Assembly: GCA_023422835.1 (NCBI GenBank)
Contig: JAFAGI010000020.1
Location: forward strand, 124,001 to 188,000
DNA length: 64,000 bases
Source of the DNA: Bacteroidota bacterium
GTDB taxonomy: Bacteria > Bacteroidota > Bacteroidia > Chitinophagales > Chitinophagaceae
Reading direction: 5' to 3'
Shown: positions 35,257 through 43,566 of the stretch, in pieces
Numbering within the stretch: position 1 is the first letter of the stretch
Layout: each line of letters begins with the position of its first letter
The notes under the pieces: model-generated
Seen by the model: only the letters and a program-made list of their open reading frames with translations
Told to the model about the DNA's origin: nothing
The model's database searches: none
Made by a program: the position numbers and the translations under genes

Positions 35257-35453
35257 TTGGCATCACCTTCTCAATTTCAGGTTGTTTTATTTTGTACACA
35301 GGACACTTCTATATTTGGCGGCGGCTAACGCATCGGGCACAAAGGTTATTTTTGTGCGCCTACTTTCAATTGTGTATAGTTACGTTTGCATGTGTGCTAC
35401 CGTAAGTACTTATCACAAAAAGATAAATAATTATATCAGTCATTAAATTAAAT

Positions 35454-35477
35454 GATCCGGCTGGAATCGGCCGGATC
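35454..35477. terminator. Hairpin between DUF3037 and Fur-type genes
   Basis: GATCCGGC (35454-35461) pairs with GCCGGATC (35470-35477). The stem is perfect but there is no T-run on either strand, so function as a terminator is uncertain. The rest of this 277-base gap shows nothing recognisable. Confidence 0.35.
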
Positions 35478-35533
35478 GTTCTAACAACATGGTTGTATTT
35501 GTAATTGAAAATAAGTACAATACTGAAAACAAG

Positions 35534-35950
35534 TTAAATCTCATAACAACTTTCACACTCACCTTTGAGGATCATTTCTTTTTCACGAATATGATAATTG
35601 CCGGGAAGTGATATCTGCGGTACAGAGACATCTTCAATACAGGTGGTAGTGCCGCATTTTTCACAGATAAAATGTACATGGTTATCATGATGGTGGCCCT
35701 GGCCGCACTCTTTGCATAATGCATATTTTACAGAATTATCTACCGTAGGGATAGTATGTATAATGCCGCGTTCAACGAAAGCCTGCAAGGTTCTGTAGAT
35801 CGTGACCCTATCAAGATTATCGGCGCCTTTTTCAATAGCTGCATGGTCCAGCGCCCCATTGTAACTGAGAAAAAGTTCCAGTATTTTTTTCCTTGGTTCA
35901 GTAACGCTTAATCCATTGCTTTTTAAAATATTGGTGAGGTGTTGTAACAT
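35534..35950 (-). CDS. Fur-family metal-dependent regulator (Zur-like)
   Basis: A 138-residue regulator. The winged helix has the Fur signature LDRVTIYRTLQAFVERGII, followed by the metal-binding GHHHDNHVHFICEKCG and a C-terminal CxxC pair (GECESCYEI), giving a structural Zn(Cys)4 site. Metal specificity (Zn, Fe, Mn or peroxide) cannot be read with certainty; I lean to Zur because SCO and MerC-type metal proteins are adjacent. It follows sco by 74 bases on the same strand and may be co-transcribed. A perfect palindrome in the sco-merC intergenic region is a candidate operator. Confidence 0.9.
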   Translation of the reverse strand: MLQHLTNILKSNGLSVTEPRKKILELFLSYNGALDHAAIEKGADNLDRVTIYRTLQAFVERGIIHTIPTVDNSVKYALCKECGQGHHHDNHVHFICEKCGTTTCIEDVSVPQISLPGNYHIREKEMILKGECESCYEI

Positions 35951-36024
35951 AACTTTTTATTTTAGCAATTAAAATTAATTGATCGGGTTATTGTCAAAAA
36001 TATGATTTACCAATAGGCCCAGTT

Positions 36025-36639
36025 TTATTCCTCTTTCAACAGGGTTTCTATTTCTGCAACAATCTTATTCACATCTTTCTTTTTCAACCCATCGAATATC
36101 TGTGACCTTACTTTGCCATTCTTATCTACCAGCGCCCAGAATTGTGTGTGGATGAACTCATCGTTTATACCTTTTACATTGTTTGCCGGATCGTCAAGCA
36201 GGTAGCTCGTTCTTGCCATCTGGTAGAGGCTATCCTTTCTGCCCGTAAGAAAAACCCATTGCCGGGTATCTACACCCAGCGAATCTGCATAGCGCTTAAG
36301 CACAGGCACAGAATCGATTTCAGGCATGCAGGTATGGGAAAGAAATTGCACTTCAGGATTGCCTCTAAACCGCTCGTATACTTTTTTCATATTGGTATTG
36401 AGTTTGGGGCAAATACCCTGGCAGGTAGTAAAAAAGTATTCCACTACGGTTACTTTGTTTTTCATGTCATTGTCTGTAAATGCCTTTCCATCCTGGTTGG
36501 TAAAGCTAAAAGGTTGTACATAACTCAGCACCGGCGACTGTTTTTTCCAATTATCTGTGCCCATAAAAGTCAGTAACCAAAAAACCAGGACCACAATGGC
36601 AAAAAAGCCAAGATATATCCAAAGTATTTTATTTCTCAT
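36025..36639 (-). CDS. SCO1/SenC family protein
   Basis: A 204-residue thioredoxin-fold protein anchored by an N-terminal helix (ILWIYLGFFAIVVLVFWLLTFMG). The copper-binding CxxxC lies in FFTTCQGICPKLN and the third ligand His is in EFIHTQFWALVD. SCO proteins deliver copper to the CuA site of cytochrome c oxidase or act as thiol reductases. No oxidase genes are nearby; the neighbours are a Fur-type regulator and a MerC-domain protein, which points to metal homeostasis. Confidence 0.93.
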   Translation of the reverse strand: MRNKILWIYLGFFAIVVLVFWLLTFMGTDNWKKQSPVLSYVQPFSFTNQDGKAFTDNDMKNKVTVVEYFFTTCQGICPKLNTNMKKVYERFRGNPEVQFLSHTCMPEIDSVPVLKRYADSLGVDTRQWVFLTGRKDSLYQMARTSYLLDDPANNVKGINDEFIHTQFWALVDKNGKVRSQIFDGLKKKDVNKIVAEIETLLKEE

Positions 36640-36658
36640 AAAGGATCATTAAGTTGTA

Positions 36659-36666
36659 CAAAGGTA
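36659..36666 (-). promoter_or_regulatory. -7 element of sco
   Basis: TACCTTTG on the minus strand, 19 bases before the sco ATG. A second identical box on the same strand lies at 36718-36725, overlapping the palindrome region. Confidence 0.5.
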
Positions 36667-36703
36667 GCTACAATAATTTTAAAAAATTTTTTACTCAAAT
36701 TTC

Positions 36704-36720
36704 TTGCAACATTGTTGCAA
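36704..36720. promoter_or_regulatory. Palindromic operator, TTGCAAC-ATT-GTTGCAA
   Basis: A perfect 17-bp inverted repeat between divergent sco and merC. Its first TTG doubles as the -33 element of the merC promoter, so a bound protein would block transcription. Candidate site for the adjacent Fur/Zur-type regulator. Confidence 0.6.
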
Positions 36721-36734
36721 AGGTAATATATTTG
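36704..36734 (+). promoter_or_regulatory. Promoter of merC
   Basis: TTG at 36704-36706, 20 bp, TATATTTG at 36727-36734, 18 bases before the merC start. Confidence 0.6.
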
Positions 36735-36752
36735 CATTGATTCAATAAAAAA

Positions 36753-37208
36753 ATGATTGTGGATATAGCTCAACTGGAACCAACTAAAAAAATAAACCCC
36801 AAAAAAAAGCTGATGAAAATAAATTGGGATGCATTAGGCGTTACTACGTCCGTGGCCTGCGCCATTCACTGCGCCGTGCTGCCGTTGCTGATGACCAGCT
36901 TGCCGCTTTTCGGCATCAACATAATACACAACCATGCGTTTGAATATACCATGATAGGTCTGGCATTTTTAATTGGGGTAAGAGCTTTAACACATGGCTA
37001 TAAAACGCATCATGGCAGCATGAAACCCGTGGTTATGTTTTCTGCCGGCATACTATTGCTGGTGTTGAAAGAAGTGTTTCATGACAATGCTATTTACTTT
37101 CTTGTACCTGCTGTAACGCTCATCGTTGCTGCACACTATATCAACTACCGTCTTTGTAAAAAAAGAGGCAGTTGTACTGACCATACCTGTGCGCATCAGC
37201 ATTCATAA
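36753..37208 (+). CDS. MerC-domain membrane protein
   Basis: A 151-residue protein with four hydrophobic helices and a Cys pair in the first one (SVACAIHCAVLPLLM), as in MerC mercury/heavy-metal permeases. The C-terminus has a His/Cys-rich tail (CKKRGSCTDHTCAHQHS), suggesting metal binding. Chromosomal MerC-domain proteins in Bacteroidota are usually not part of mer operons. Divergent from sco across a palindromic operator. mtgA follows 17 bases later. Confidence 0.88.
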   Translation: MIVDIAQLEPTKKINPKKKLMKINWDALGVTTSVACAIHCAVLPLLMTSLPLFGINIIHNHAFEYTMIGLAFLIGVRALTHGYKTHHGSMKPVVMFSAGILLLVLKEVFHDNAIYFLVPAVTLIVAAHYINYRLCKKRGSCTDHTCAHQHS

Positions 37209-37225
37209 AGCCGTATATTTGCGGC

Positions 37226-37921
37226 GTGAAAAGATTTTTCAGAAAATTATTTAAATATTTTTTTCTACTGCTGCTACTCTCTGTAGCTTATGCATTCTTG
37301 TGTAAGTGGATTATGCCGCCGCTGACTATTACACAGATAACACACATTATAGACGGACAAGGCCTAAAAAGAAATTACGTACCGCTTGCAAAAATATCCC
37401 CAAATGTACGCCTGGCGGCCATTGCAGCCGAAGACCAGCTTTTTGCGCTGCATAATGGCTTTGACTGGGTATCGCTGGGCAACAGCCTTGAAGGCGCTAA
37501 CCTTAAAAAAGGGCGAGCTAAGGGAACTGCGGCGAGCACCATATCACAACAAACGGCTAAGAATGTATTTCTCTGGCAGGGCGCAGGCTTTTGGAAATAC
37601 CTTCGAAAGGCTCCTGAATTTTTCTATACCTGGCTGATAGAGGCCGTTTGGGACAAACGCCGTATCCTGGAAATTTACCTCAATGTGGCAGAGATGGGCA
37701 AAGGTGTTTTCGGTATTGAAGCTGCCGCACAAAAGTATTTTGCCAAACCAGCCAGCCAGCTTTCCAGGAGAGAAGCCGCTATGATCATCGCTTCTTTGCA
37801 AAACCCAAGGGTCTTTACTGTAGTACCTTTGAGCAAGCATGTAAGCTGGAAATCAAACTGGATATTGAAGCAAATGAGCAATATACAAAACGATAGGGAT
37901 ATACAACCTTTATTAAAATAA
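37226..37921 (+). CDS. mtgA: Monofunctional peptidoglycan glycosyltransferase
   Basis: Polymerises lipid II into glycan chains (GT51 family). One N-terminal membrane helix (FFLLLLLSVAYAFLC) anchors a catalytic domain with the Glu-containing IAAEDQLFALHNGFDW, then GTAASTISQQTAKNVFLW and RILEIYLNVAEMGKGVFGIEAAAQKYF. No transpeptidase domain follows; the length of 231 residues fits MtgA. It starts at GTG 37226. A TATATTTG box ends only 4 bases upstream, so either the mRNA is leaderless or the gene is read from merC. Confidence 0.95.
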   Translation: MKRFFRKLFKYFFLLLLLSVAYAFLCKWIMPPLTITQITHIIDGQGLKRNYVPLAKISPNVRLAAIAAEDQLFALHNGFDWVSLGNSLEGANLKKGRAKGTAASTISQQTAKNVFLWQGAGFWKYLRKAPEFFYTWLIEAVWDKRRILEIYLNVAEMGKGVFGIEAAAQKYFAKPASQLSRREAAMIIASLQNPRVFTVVPLSKHVSWKSNWILKQMSNIQNDRDIQPLLK

Positions 37922-37971
37922 CTTTGGCTGAGATCCTTTACATAAAATACAACCTGCAATTAATAAATATA

Positions 37972-38140
37972 CACAGAATAACCATAAAGATCAAGAATCT
38001 ATACCAACCGGGAATGATAATAGAGAATTTAAGGTTTTGGTTATTCCGTGTGGCTAAAGAAAAAATTAAAATATTAACACATGAAATAGCCATAAGCAAA
38101 GTTGCATACCAACCGCGAATGAATAAGCTAATTCCATGTG
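37972..38140 (-). repeat. Dispersed palindromic repeat, copy B (two units)
   Basis: Between mtgA and kdsB. Read on the minus strand it contains one unit of about 64 bp (38140-38078, beginning CACATGGAATTAGC and ending CTATTTCATGTG), a 25-bp spacer, and a second unit of about 82 bp (to 37972). Both units contain CGGTTGGTAT in the centre. The second unit plus spacer matches copy A at 15100-15219 in inverse orientation. Confidence 0.75.
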
Positions 38141-38184
38141 AACATTAAAAACAGCCGCAAAGCGGCGAACTAAAATATATACAC

Positions 38185-38910
38185 ATGAAAAAAATAGCTG
38201 TAATACCTGCAAGGTACGATGCATCAAGATTTCCGGGCAAGCTGATGAAACCTCTTGCCGGGCAGAGTGTCATCCGCAGGGTGTATGAAAACACACTGAA
38301 CACCGGATTGTTCGATGATGTTTTTGTAGTTACAGACAGTGACATTATTTTTAATGAAATAACCGCACACGGCGGCAGAGCCATCTACTCCGTAAAAGAG
38401 CATGAATGCGGCAGTGACCGCATTGCAGAAGCAGTGGAGCCAATTGATGCAGATGTGATAATCAATGTACAGGGGGATTCTCCTTTTGTAAAAAAGGAAG
38501 ATCTTGCCCGCCTGCTCGATGTATTTGAAGATGAAACAGTACAGGTAGCCAGCCTGATGCACATACTGGATAAAGCGTTTGTAGACAATCCCAGCTTTGT
38601 AAAAGTGATTGTAGACAATAACAACAACTCGCTCTATTTTTCACGTTCGCCAATTCCATATCCGCGCAGCGAAGACAACTTAACTTATTACAAACACATT
38701 GGTGTGTATGCATTCAGGAAAGCAACATTGCTTAACTTTACCCAATGGGAACAAACGCCTCTTGAGCTTGCAGAGAAGATAGAATGTATCCGCTACCTGG
38801 AACATGGCATTCCCCTAAAGATGGTGCTTACTGAAAACGTAACCATAGAAATAGACACCCCGGAAGACCTGCAAAGCGCAGAGCAGTTTATTTTACAAAA
38901 CCAACACTAA
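38185..38910 (+). CDS. kdsB: 3-deoxy-manno-octulosonate cytidylyltransferase
   Basis: Activates Kdo as CMP-Kdo for lipopolysaccharide. The 241 residues start MKKIAVIPARYDASRFPGKL, the nucleotide-binding signature, and include GGRAIYSVKEHECGSDRIAEAV, INVQGDSPFV and YKHIGVYAFRK, as in KdsB. The ATG follows copy B of the palindromic repeat by 44 bases. Confidence 0.96.
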   Translation: MKKIAVIPARYDASRFPGKLMKPLAGQSVIRRVYENTLNTGLFDDVFVVTDSDIIFNEITAHGGRAIYSVKEHECGSDRIAEAVEPIDADVIINVQGDSPFVKKEDLARLLDVFEDETVQVASLMHILDKAFVDNPSFVKVIVDNNNNSLYFSRSPIPYPRSEDNLTYYKHIGVYAFRKATLLNFTQWEQTPLELAEKIECIRYLEHGIPLKMVLTENVTIEIDTPEDLQSAEQFILQNQH

Positions 38911-39068
38911 CCTAGTGCCTTATGCACTGGAAGTGTAGAAGCAACTTTTCATTTCACGCGAGCCTGCAAATGTTATATGCAAATATTGCAGAGATGTCAG
39001 GTTGCTGTATATTGTGGTTTGCTACTCTCGTGCCCGTGGAGAGGTTAGAGTATAATAAGCAAAAACAC

Positions 39069-39779
39069 TCAGGCTGTAAACTTATATCCCATTCCACGTA
39101 CAGAGTGAAAGAAAATTGGGTTGCGGGTATCCTTTTCAAAATATTTCCTAAAGCTTAAAATGAAATTGTCAATCGTGCGTGTAGAGGGATAGACGCTGTA
39201 CCCCCAAACTACCTGTAAAATTTTTTCACGGGTTACAACTTCATTTTTATTTTCAAACAACAATTTCAGCAGCATTGCTTCCTTCTTGCTCAGATCTATT
39301 TTCTGGCCTTCCCAGGTAATGGCTTCCTGGGAAGCAAAGTTTACTTTGTTATCACCAAACTCAAACTCATCACCAACAGAAAAATCTCGGTCCTGTAGTT
39401 TTTTATTTTTCTCTATCAGCTTTGCCACGCGCAGCAACAGCTCTTCCAGGTCAAATGGCTTGGTAATATAATCGTCAGCGCCTTTTCTCAGTCCTAACAC
39501 CTTATCTGATGTATGATTCCTTGCGCTCAAAATTAAGATAGGCACTTCCGCATTCTGCAAACGGATGCTTTCCGTAACACTGATGCCATCCATTTCAGGC
39601 AGCATTATATCCATAATAATAACATCGAAATACTCTGCCTGTGAGGCTTTCAGCGCTGCCATGCCATCATAGGCGGAAGTAACAGAATAGCCTTCCATCT
39701 CTAAATTCAGCTTCAAAGCTTCATGCATATTTTCTTCGTCTTCCACCAGCAATACATTTGCTGAATACTCCTTGATCAT
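39069..39779 (-). CDS. OmpR/PhoB-family response regulator
   Basis: A 236-residue DNA-binding response regulator. Receiver domain with acidic pocket LLVEDEEN, phospho-acceptor Asp in VIIMDIMLPEMDG, and conserved Lys in DDYITKPF. The winged-helix output has LSKKEAMLLKLLFENKNEVVTREKILQVVWG and FHSVRGMGYKF. It overlaps the histidine kinase stop/start by 4 bases, so it is translationally coupled to its partner. Target genes unknown. Confidence 0.95.
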   Translation of the reverse strand: MIKEYSANVLLVEDEENMHEALKLNLEMEGYSVTSAYDGMAALKASQAEYFDVIIMDIMLPEMDGISVTESIRLQNAEVPILILSARNHTSDKVLGLRKGADDYITKPFDLEELLLRVAKLIEKNKKLQDRDFSVGDEFEFGDNKVNFASQEAITWEGQKIDLSKKEAMLLKLLFENKNEVVTREKILQVVWGYSVYPSTRTIDNFILSFRKYFEKDTRNPIFFHSVRGMGYKFTA

Positions 39780-40771
39780 TGGTTTTGGTTTTTAATCAGT
39801 GGAAAGTTAATGATAAAAAAGGAACCTTTGGGCTTATTGTCTTCTATGCGTATGTTTCCGCCAAAGTCTTTGACAATTTTTTTACAGAGATACAAACCAA
39901 GCCCGGTGCCTTTTGTTTTACGCACAGCTTCATTTCCAACACGATAAAACTTGTTGAATATTTTATTCTTCTCTTCTTCGCGAATGCCTTCACCTTCATC
40001 AGCAATGCTAAGCAAAGCACAGTTTTCTTTTTGTTTTAATCGTACTGATATCAGGGAATCCGCTGGTGAATATTTTATGGCATTATCGATCAAATTGCTG
40101 ATGACCAGCTGCAATAATAAATGCTCGCCTGTAATAAAAAGATTTTCTTCCACAACATGTTCAATCTGGCGCTGTATAAATCTTCGTCTGAAATCTTTTA
40201 CAGCTTCCAACACAATTTTACTGATGTCTACAGGTTGATATTGTACGCTGTACTGGCCGCTTTCCAGTTGAGAAGAAAACAGCACGTTGTTGGTAAGCGT
40301 ATTCAGCCGGGAGGTTTCTATCAAAGTGTTTGCTATCAGTTTCTGTTGCATTTCTTCATTAAGCTTCCTTTTCTGCAATGTCTCCAGGTTTAACTGAGCC
40401 ACAGCAATGGGCGTTTTTAATTCATGTGTAATGGCCATCATAAAGTTTTGCTGCTGTGTGGCAAAACGAAATTGCTTGCGCGTGGCACGGTACAGGTATC
40501 CGGCGCCAATTATGATCAAAGCCAGTGATACAATGCCTTCTCCTATGTACTGAAAAGATTTCCTGCGCTTGGCATCATCAAGTGCATAAACCTTATCAGT
40601 GTACAGCGGATCATCTTTAATGAGTTCTTCTATGCGGTACTGGTACATTTGGTGATTCTGTCTTTCAAGTGAAATAAACCACCATACCAATGCTGCAACA
40701 ATATACAGCATCCATGTCCAGTAGATAGCAGTGAGAATACTTAATTTATGTTTTTTTACAACGTCAAACAT
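39776..40771 (-). CDS. Sensor histidine kinase
   Basis: A 331-residue membrane kinase with two helices (LYIVAALVWWFISLE and IVSLALIIIGAGYLY) flanking a short periplasmic loop of about 45 residues. The H-box is FMMAITHELKTPIAV and the ATPase domain has VISNLIDNAIKYSP (N-box), IADEGEGI (G1) and GTGLGLYLCK (G2). I start at ATG 40771 (MFDVVKKHK); an ATG three codons upstream is possible. It overlaps the hydrolase gene by 8 bases and the response regulator by 4, forming one operon. Confidence 0.93.
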   Translation of the reverse strand: MFDVVKKHKLSILTAIYWTWMLYIVAALVWWFISLERQNHQMYQYRIEELIKDDPLYTDKVYALDDAKRRKSFQYIGEGIVSLALIIIGAGYLYRATRKQFRFATQQQNFMMAITHELKTPIAVAQLNLETLQKRKLNEEMQQKLIANTLIETSRLNTLTNNVLFSSQLESGQYSVQYQPVDISKIVLEAVKDFRRRFIQRQIEHVVEENLFITGEHLLLQLVISNLIDNAIKYSPADSLISVRLKQKENCALLSIADEGEGIREEEKNKIFNKFYRVGNEAVRKTKGTGLGLYLCKKIVKDFGGNIRIEDNKPKGSFFIINFPLIKNQNQ

Positions 40772-41561
40772 TGGACACAAAATTCAGGATAGTTTCATTG
40801 ACCTCATCAACCGCCTCAAACATGCCCATATGGCCTGTATCTTGCAATATAACCACTTCAGACCGCCGGGGGATTTTTGTTTGCGGCAGCACATTTTCAA
40901 GCTTTGCAGACTGGTCATCCGTACCCAGTATAAACAATACGGGCACCTGGCTGCTTTTTAAAACATCTGTCCTGTCTTTGCGGCCGATCATGATCTCCTG
41001 AAACCTTATCAAGGCCTGTACATCCATCTTCCCCGCTTCCCGCAAAAGGCTTTCAATTACCTCAGGATGCTCCTGCTTAAACTTTTCACCGAACAAACCC
41101 GGCAGCATGGTTTGCAGCAATGGCATGGTGCCATAAGCCTGCATGCTTTTGATATTCTTTTGCCTGTTGGCAACACCTTGTTCACTGTCAGCCGAAGCGT
41201 GGGAATGCAACAATCCAAAACCATTGAGTTGAGTGGAATGCTTTTCTGCAAACGCCAGCGTAATGTAGCCGCCCATAGAGTGGCCGATCATGGTGCAGGC
41301 TTTAATATTTTCATTTTGTAAAATCTCATACACAGCTTCCGCAAAATCTTCCATTGTTGTAAGTGCATCATTGTAGGGCGATTTGCCTGCTCCGGGCAGA
41401 TCAGGGATGATTACTGTAAAATGAGCTTCCAGTGCCGGCAACTGGTTGAGGAAGATATCACTGCTTTCGGGGAAGCCGTGCAATAAAATCAGCGTTTTAC
41501 TACCGTTTCCTGAAAGCCTGTATGCCAGTTCCTGATTTTTGAATGTGATGTATCTATACAT
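40764..41561 (-). CDS. Alpha/beta hydrolase
   Basis: A 265-residue cytoplasmic alpha/beta hydrolase without signal peptide. LILLHGFPESSDIF (oxyanion loop), nucleophile elbow IGHSMGGYI, Asp in ILGTDDQSAK and His in LQDTGHMGMFEA. First gene of the operon with the histidine kinase and response regulator; the overlap suggests co-regulation but not what it hydrolyses. Confidence 0.92.
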   Translation of the reverse strand: MYRYITFKNQELAYRLSGNGSKTLILLHGFPESSDIFLNQLPALEAHFTVIIPDLPGAGKSPYNDALTTMEDFAEAVYEILQNENIKACTMIGHSMGGYITLAFAEKHSTQLNGFGLLHSHASADSEQGVANRQKNIKSMQAYGTMPLLQTMLPGLFGEKFKQEHPEVIESLLREAGKMDVQALIRFQEIMIGRKDRTDVLKSSQVPVLFILGTDDQSAKLENVLPQTKIPRRSEVVILQDTGHMGMFEAVDEVNETILNFVSNV

Positions 41562-41694
41562 GTTTCAAAAGAATTATTTAGATGAATAACCTCAATTCCA
41601 AATCTCTGCTGTTTACTCCGGCACAACCACAATAGCTGCAACCTCTATGTGCTAGAGATTTCACAATAGCCACCTAAAAAACAGTACAGCTTTC

Positions 41695-42870
41695 TTAGCA
41701 GATTGAATTTCGGTTTAAATGTAACCCGTTTATTTTTTTATACAAAATAAAGTAGCGGTAAGACATCAGCAAAACAAAAGGTATCAAAGCAAAATTCATT
41801 TCCTGCGGAAGAAAAAACCACCCAGCAAGCAGGCAAAGATTTATAGTGAGCGCTGCAAGAAAATATATGCCAAGCACCCTGCTTTTTTTGCTAACGATAA
41901 ATGCAGCAACAACATTGGCAGGCAGCGCCCATAAAAGATTGTAATTGTCTTTACAGCTCTCGTGCTCTGTAGCAAACCACATGAACAAGATGAGAATGCC
42001 CAACAAGCCTGTAGTAAATAAAAGAAAACTATCGAGCATATTTATCAGGAAAACCTGCCTTCTTTTAAAATGATATAGCACCAACAACGCTGATGAAAAT
42101 AAAGCCACCGCCATGAATGGCGCGTAGTAATTGGACTGCCTGATTTTTTCGCCCTCCACCAGCACACGCCTGGCGCTTACTATGGGCTTGCCGTTATATG
42201 TAGTATTTTCAAAGGCATTCATTAAAAACTCCGGCAGGAACATGCCTGTAAATTTATTCATGGCGGTATCAATACCGCTGCCCAACAAAACATCAATACC
42301 CAGTTTCGACCATGCTTGTTTCCTGCCATTATCTAAATAATAATGAAATAAATCCCTGGCAGTAGTGCCTGCTTCCATGTAAGGCTTCTCAACCACATAG
42401 CCCGGAAACTGGCGCAGGATCACATCCCTGGCGCGTGTGGCACAATTATCATAAATAAAATCATATCTGTAGGCACGGTTTTCAGGCAGCTGGTTATTTG
42501 CCAGAAAAAGGACAATATTTTCTTGCTGTTCTGCCGTAAGATTTATATCCTGTTCCCACACAGTGCGTTTAAAAAACTGGTATTCGTATAAAAATTCATC
42601 ATAAGACTGTACGCCAAGAATATAATCCAGGCTGCCGCGTGTAAACTTTAGATAGAAGTTGGGCTCCTCAAAATTAAACAGTCCGTAATTATATACCTGA
42701 TCTGTGCGGTTTACGCTGTCATAAACCCTGATGGCAGTATGGCCAAACGTTGAATACAACTCTTCGCCGGGCGCACAGGTAAGCAAACTGATCTTAAGAC
42801 CTGAAGACTGGTGCTGCGCGTAGCCGGCAATGGAGCAAAGAAAAAAAATAATAAAGAAAAACTTCTTCAT
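41695..42870 (-). CDS. DUF4105 integral membrane protein
   Basis: A 391-residue protein. Signal peptide MKKFFFIIFFLCSIAGYAQ, then the DUF4105 periplasmic domain: LLTCAPGEELYSTFGHTAIRVYD, LFNFEEPNFYLKFTRGSLDYIL, NCATRARDVI. About four hydrophobic helices follow near the C-terminus (from YAPFMAVALFSSALLVLYHF on). The conserved His and Cys suggest a hydrolase-like fold, but the function is unproven. I chose the ATG at 42870; two ATGs lie just upstream. It starts 59 bases after the can stop, likely in the fabG-can transcript. Confidence 0.9.
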   Translation of the reverse strand: MKKFFFIIFFLCSIAGYAQHQSSGLKISLLTCAPGEELYSTFGHTAIRVYDSVNRTDQVYNYGLFNFEEPNFYLKFTRGSLDYILGVQSYDEFLYEYQFFKRTVWEQDINLTAEQQENIVLFLANNQLPENRAYRYDFIYDNCATRARDVILRQFPGYVVEKPYMEAGTTARDLFHYYLDNGRKQAWSKLGIDVLLGSGIDTAMNKFTGMFLPEFLMNAFENTTYNGKPIVSARRVLVEGEKIRQSNYYAPFMAVALFSSALLVLYHFKRRQVFLINMLDSFLLFTTGLLGILILFMWFATEHESCKDNYNLLWALPANVVAAFIVSKKSRVLGIYFLAALTINLCLLAGWFFLPQEMNFALIPFVLLMSYRYFILYKKINGLHLNRNSIC

Positions 42871-42929
42871 ATGCATATTCATTGATTGACTGCGGTTAAC
42901 ACAAGACTTGTTGCCATAGATGTTACAGA

Positions 42930-43565
42930 TTACAGATCGGTGTAAACATACAGGCCGTCAATCTCAGAATCGTGATTCATTTGGTAAATAGTCTTAATCA
43001 GTCCATTGTCCAGGCCATAAACCCAACCATGCAGTTGCGGCATCTGGTGATGTTTCCACGCACGTTGTATAATCGATGTCTTGGCCAGGTGTTTTACCTG
43101 TTCTACCACATTGAGTTCTACCAGCCGGTCTGAACGCTGTTTATCGTCATCAATTTTATCAAGTTCATCGCTGTGCATCCTGTACACATCTTTGATATTG
43201 CGCAACCACATGTTCAATACAATATCAAAGTTGTTGTTTGACATGGCTGCATTCACACCGCCGCAACCGTAGTGGCCGCACACAATCACATGCTCTACTT
43301 TTAACTGCCTGACTGCATAATCCAGCACGCTTAGCAAATTCACATCGGTGTGAATCACCAGGTTGGCTATGTTTCTGTGTACAAATATTTCTCCGGGCTT
43401 TGTATTGGTGATCTGGTCTGCAGGCACCCGGCTGTCGCTGCAGCCTATCCACAGAAACTTTGGAGACTGTAATTTTGCAAGCGTAGGGAAAAAATCCGGC
43501 TCTTCTTCGCTCACATATTTTGCCCAGTCTTTGTTGGACTGTAGTATTTTATCGATATCGTTCAT
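42930..43565 (-). CDS. can: Beta-class carbonic anhydrase
   Basis: Interconverts CO2 and bicarbonate. The 211 residues include zinc ligands in CSDSRVPADQI and CGHYGCGGV, plus the Asp/Arg dyad of the beta class. It begins 1 base after the fabG stop codon, so the two are translationally linked; bicarbonate use in fatty-acid synthesis is a plausible link, as inference. Confidence 0.96.
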   Translation of the reverse strand: MNDIDKILQSNKDWAKYVSEEEPDFFPTLAKLQSPKFLWIGCSDSRVPADQITNTKPGEIFVHRNIANLVIHTDVNLLSVLDYAVRQLKVEHVIVCGHYGCGGVNAAMSNNNFDIVLNMWLRNIKDVYRMHSDELDKIDDDKQRSDRLVELNVVEQVKHLAKTSIIQRAWKHHQMPQLHGWVYGLDNGLIKTIYQMNHDSEIDGLYVYTDL

Positions 43566-43566
43566 A

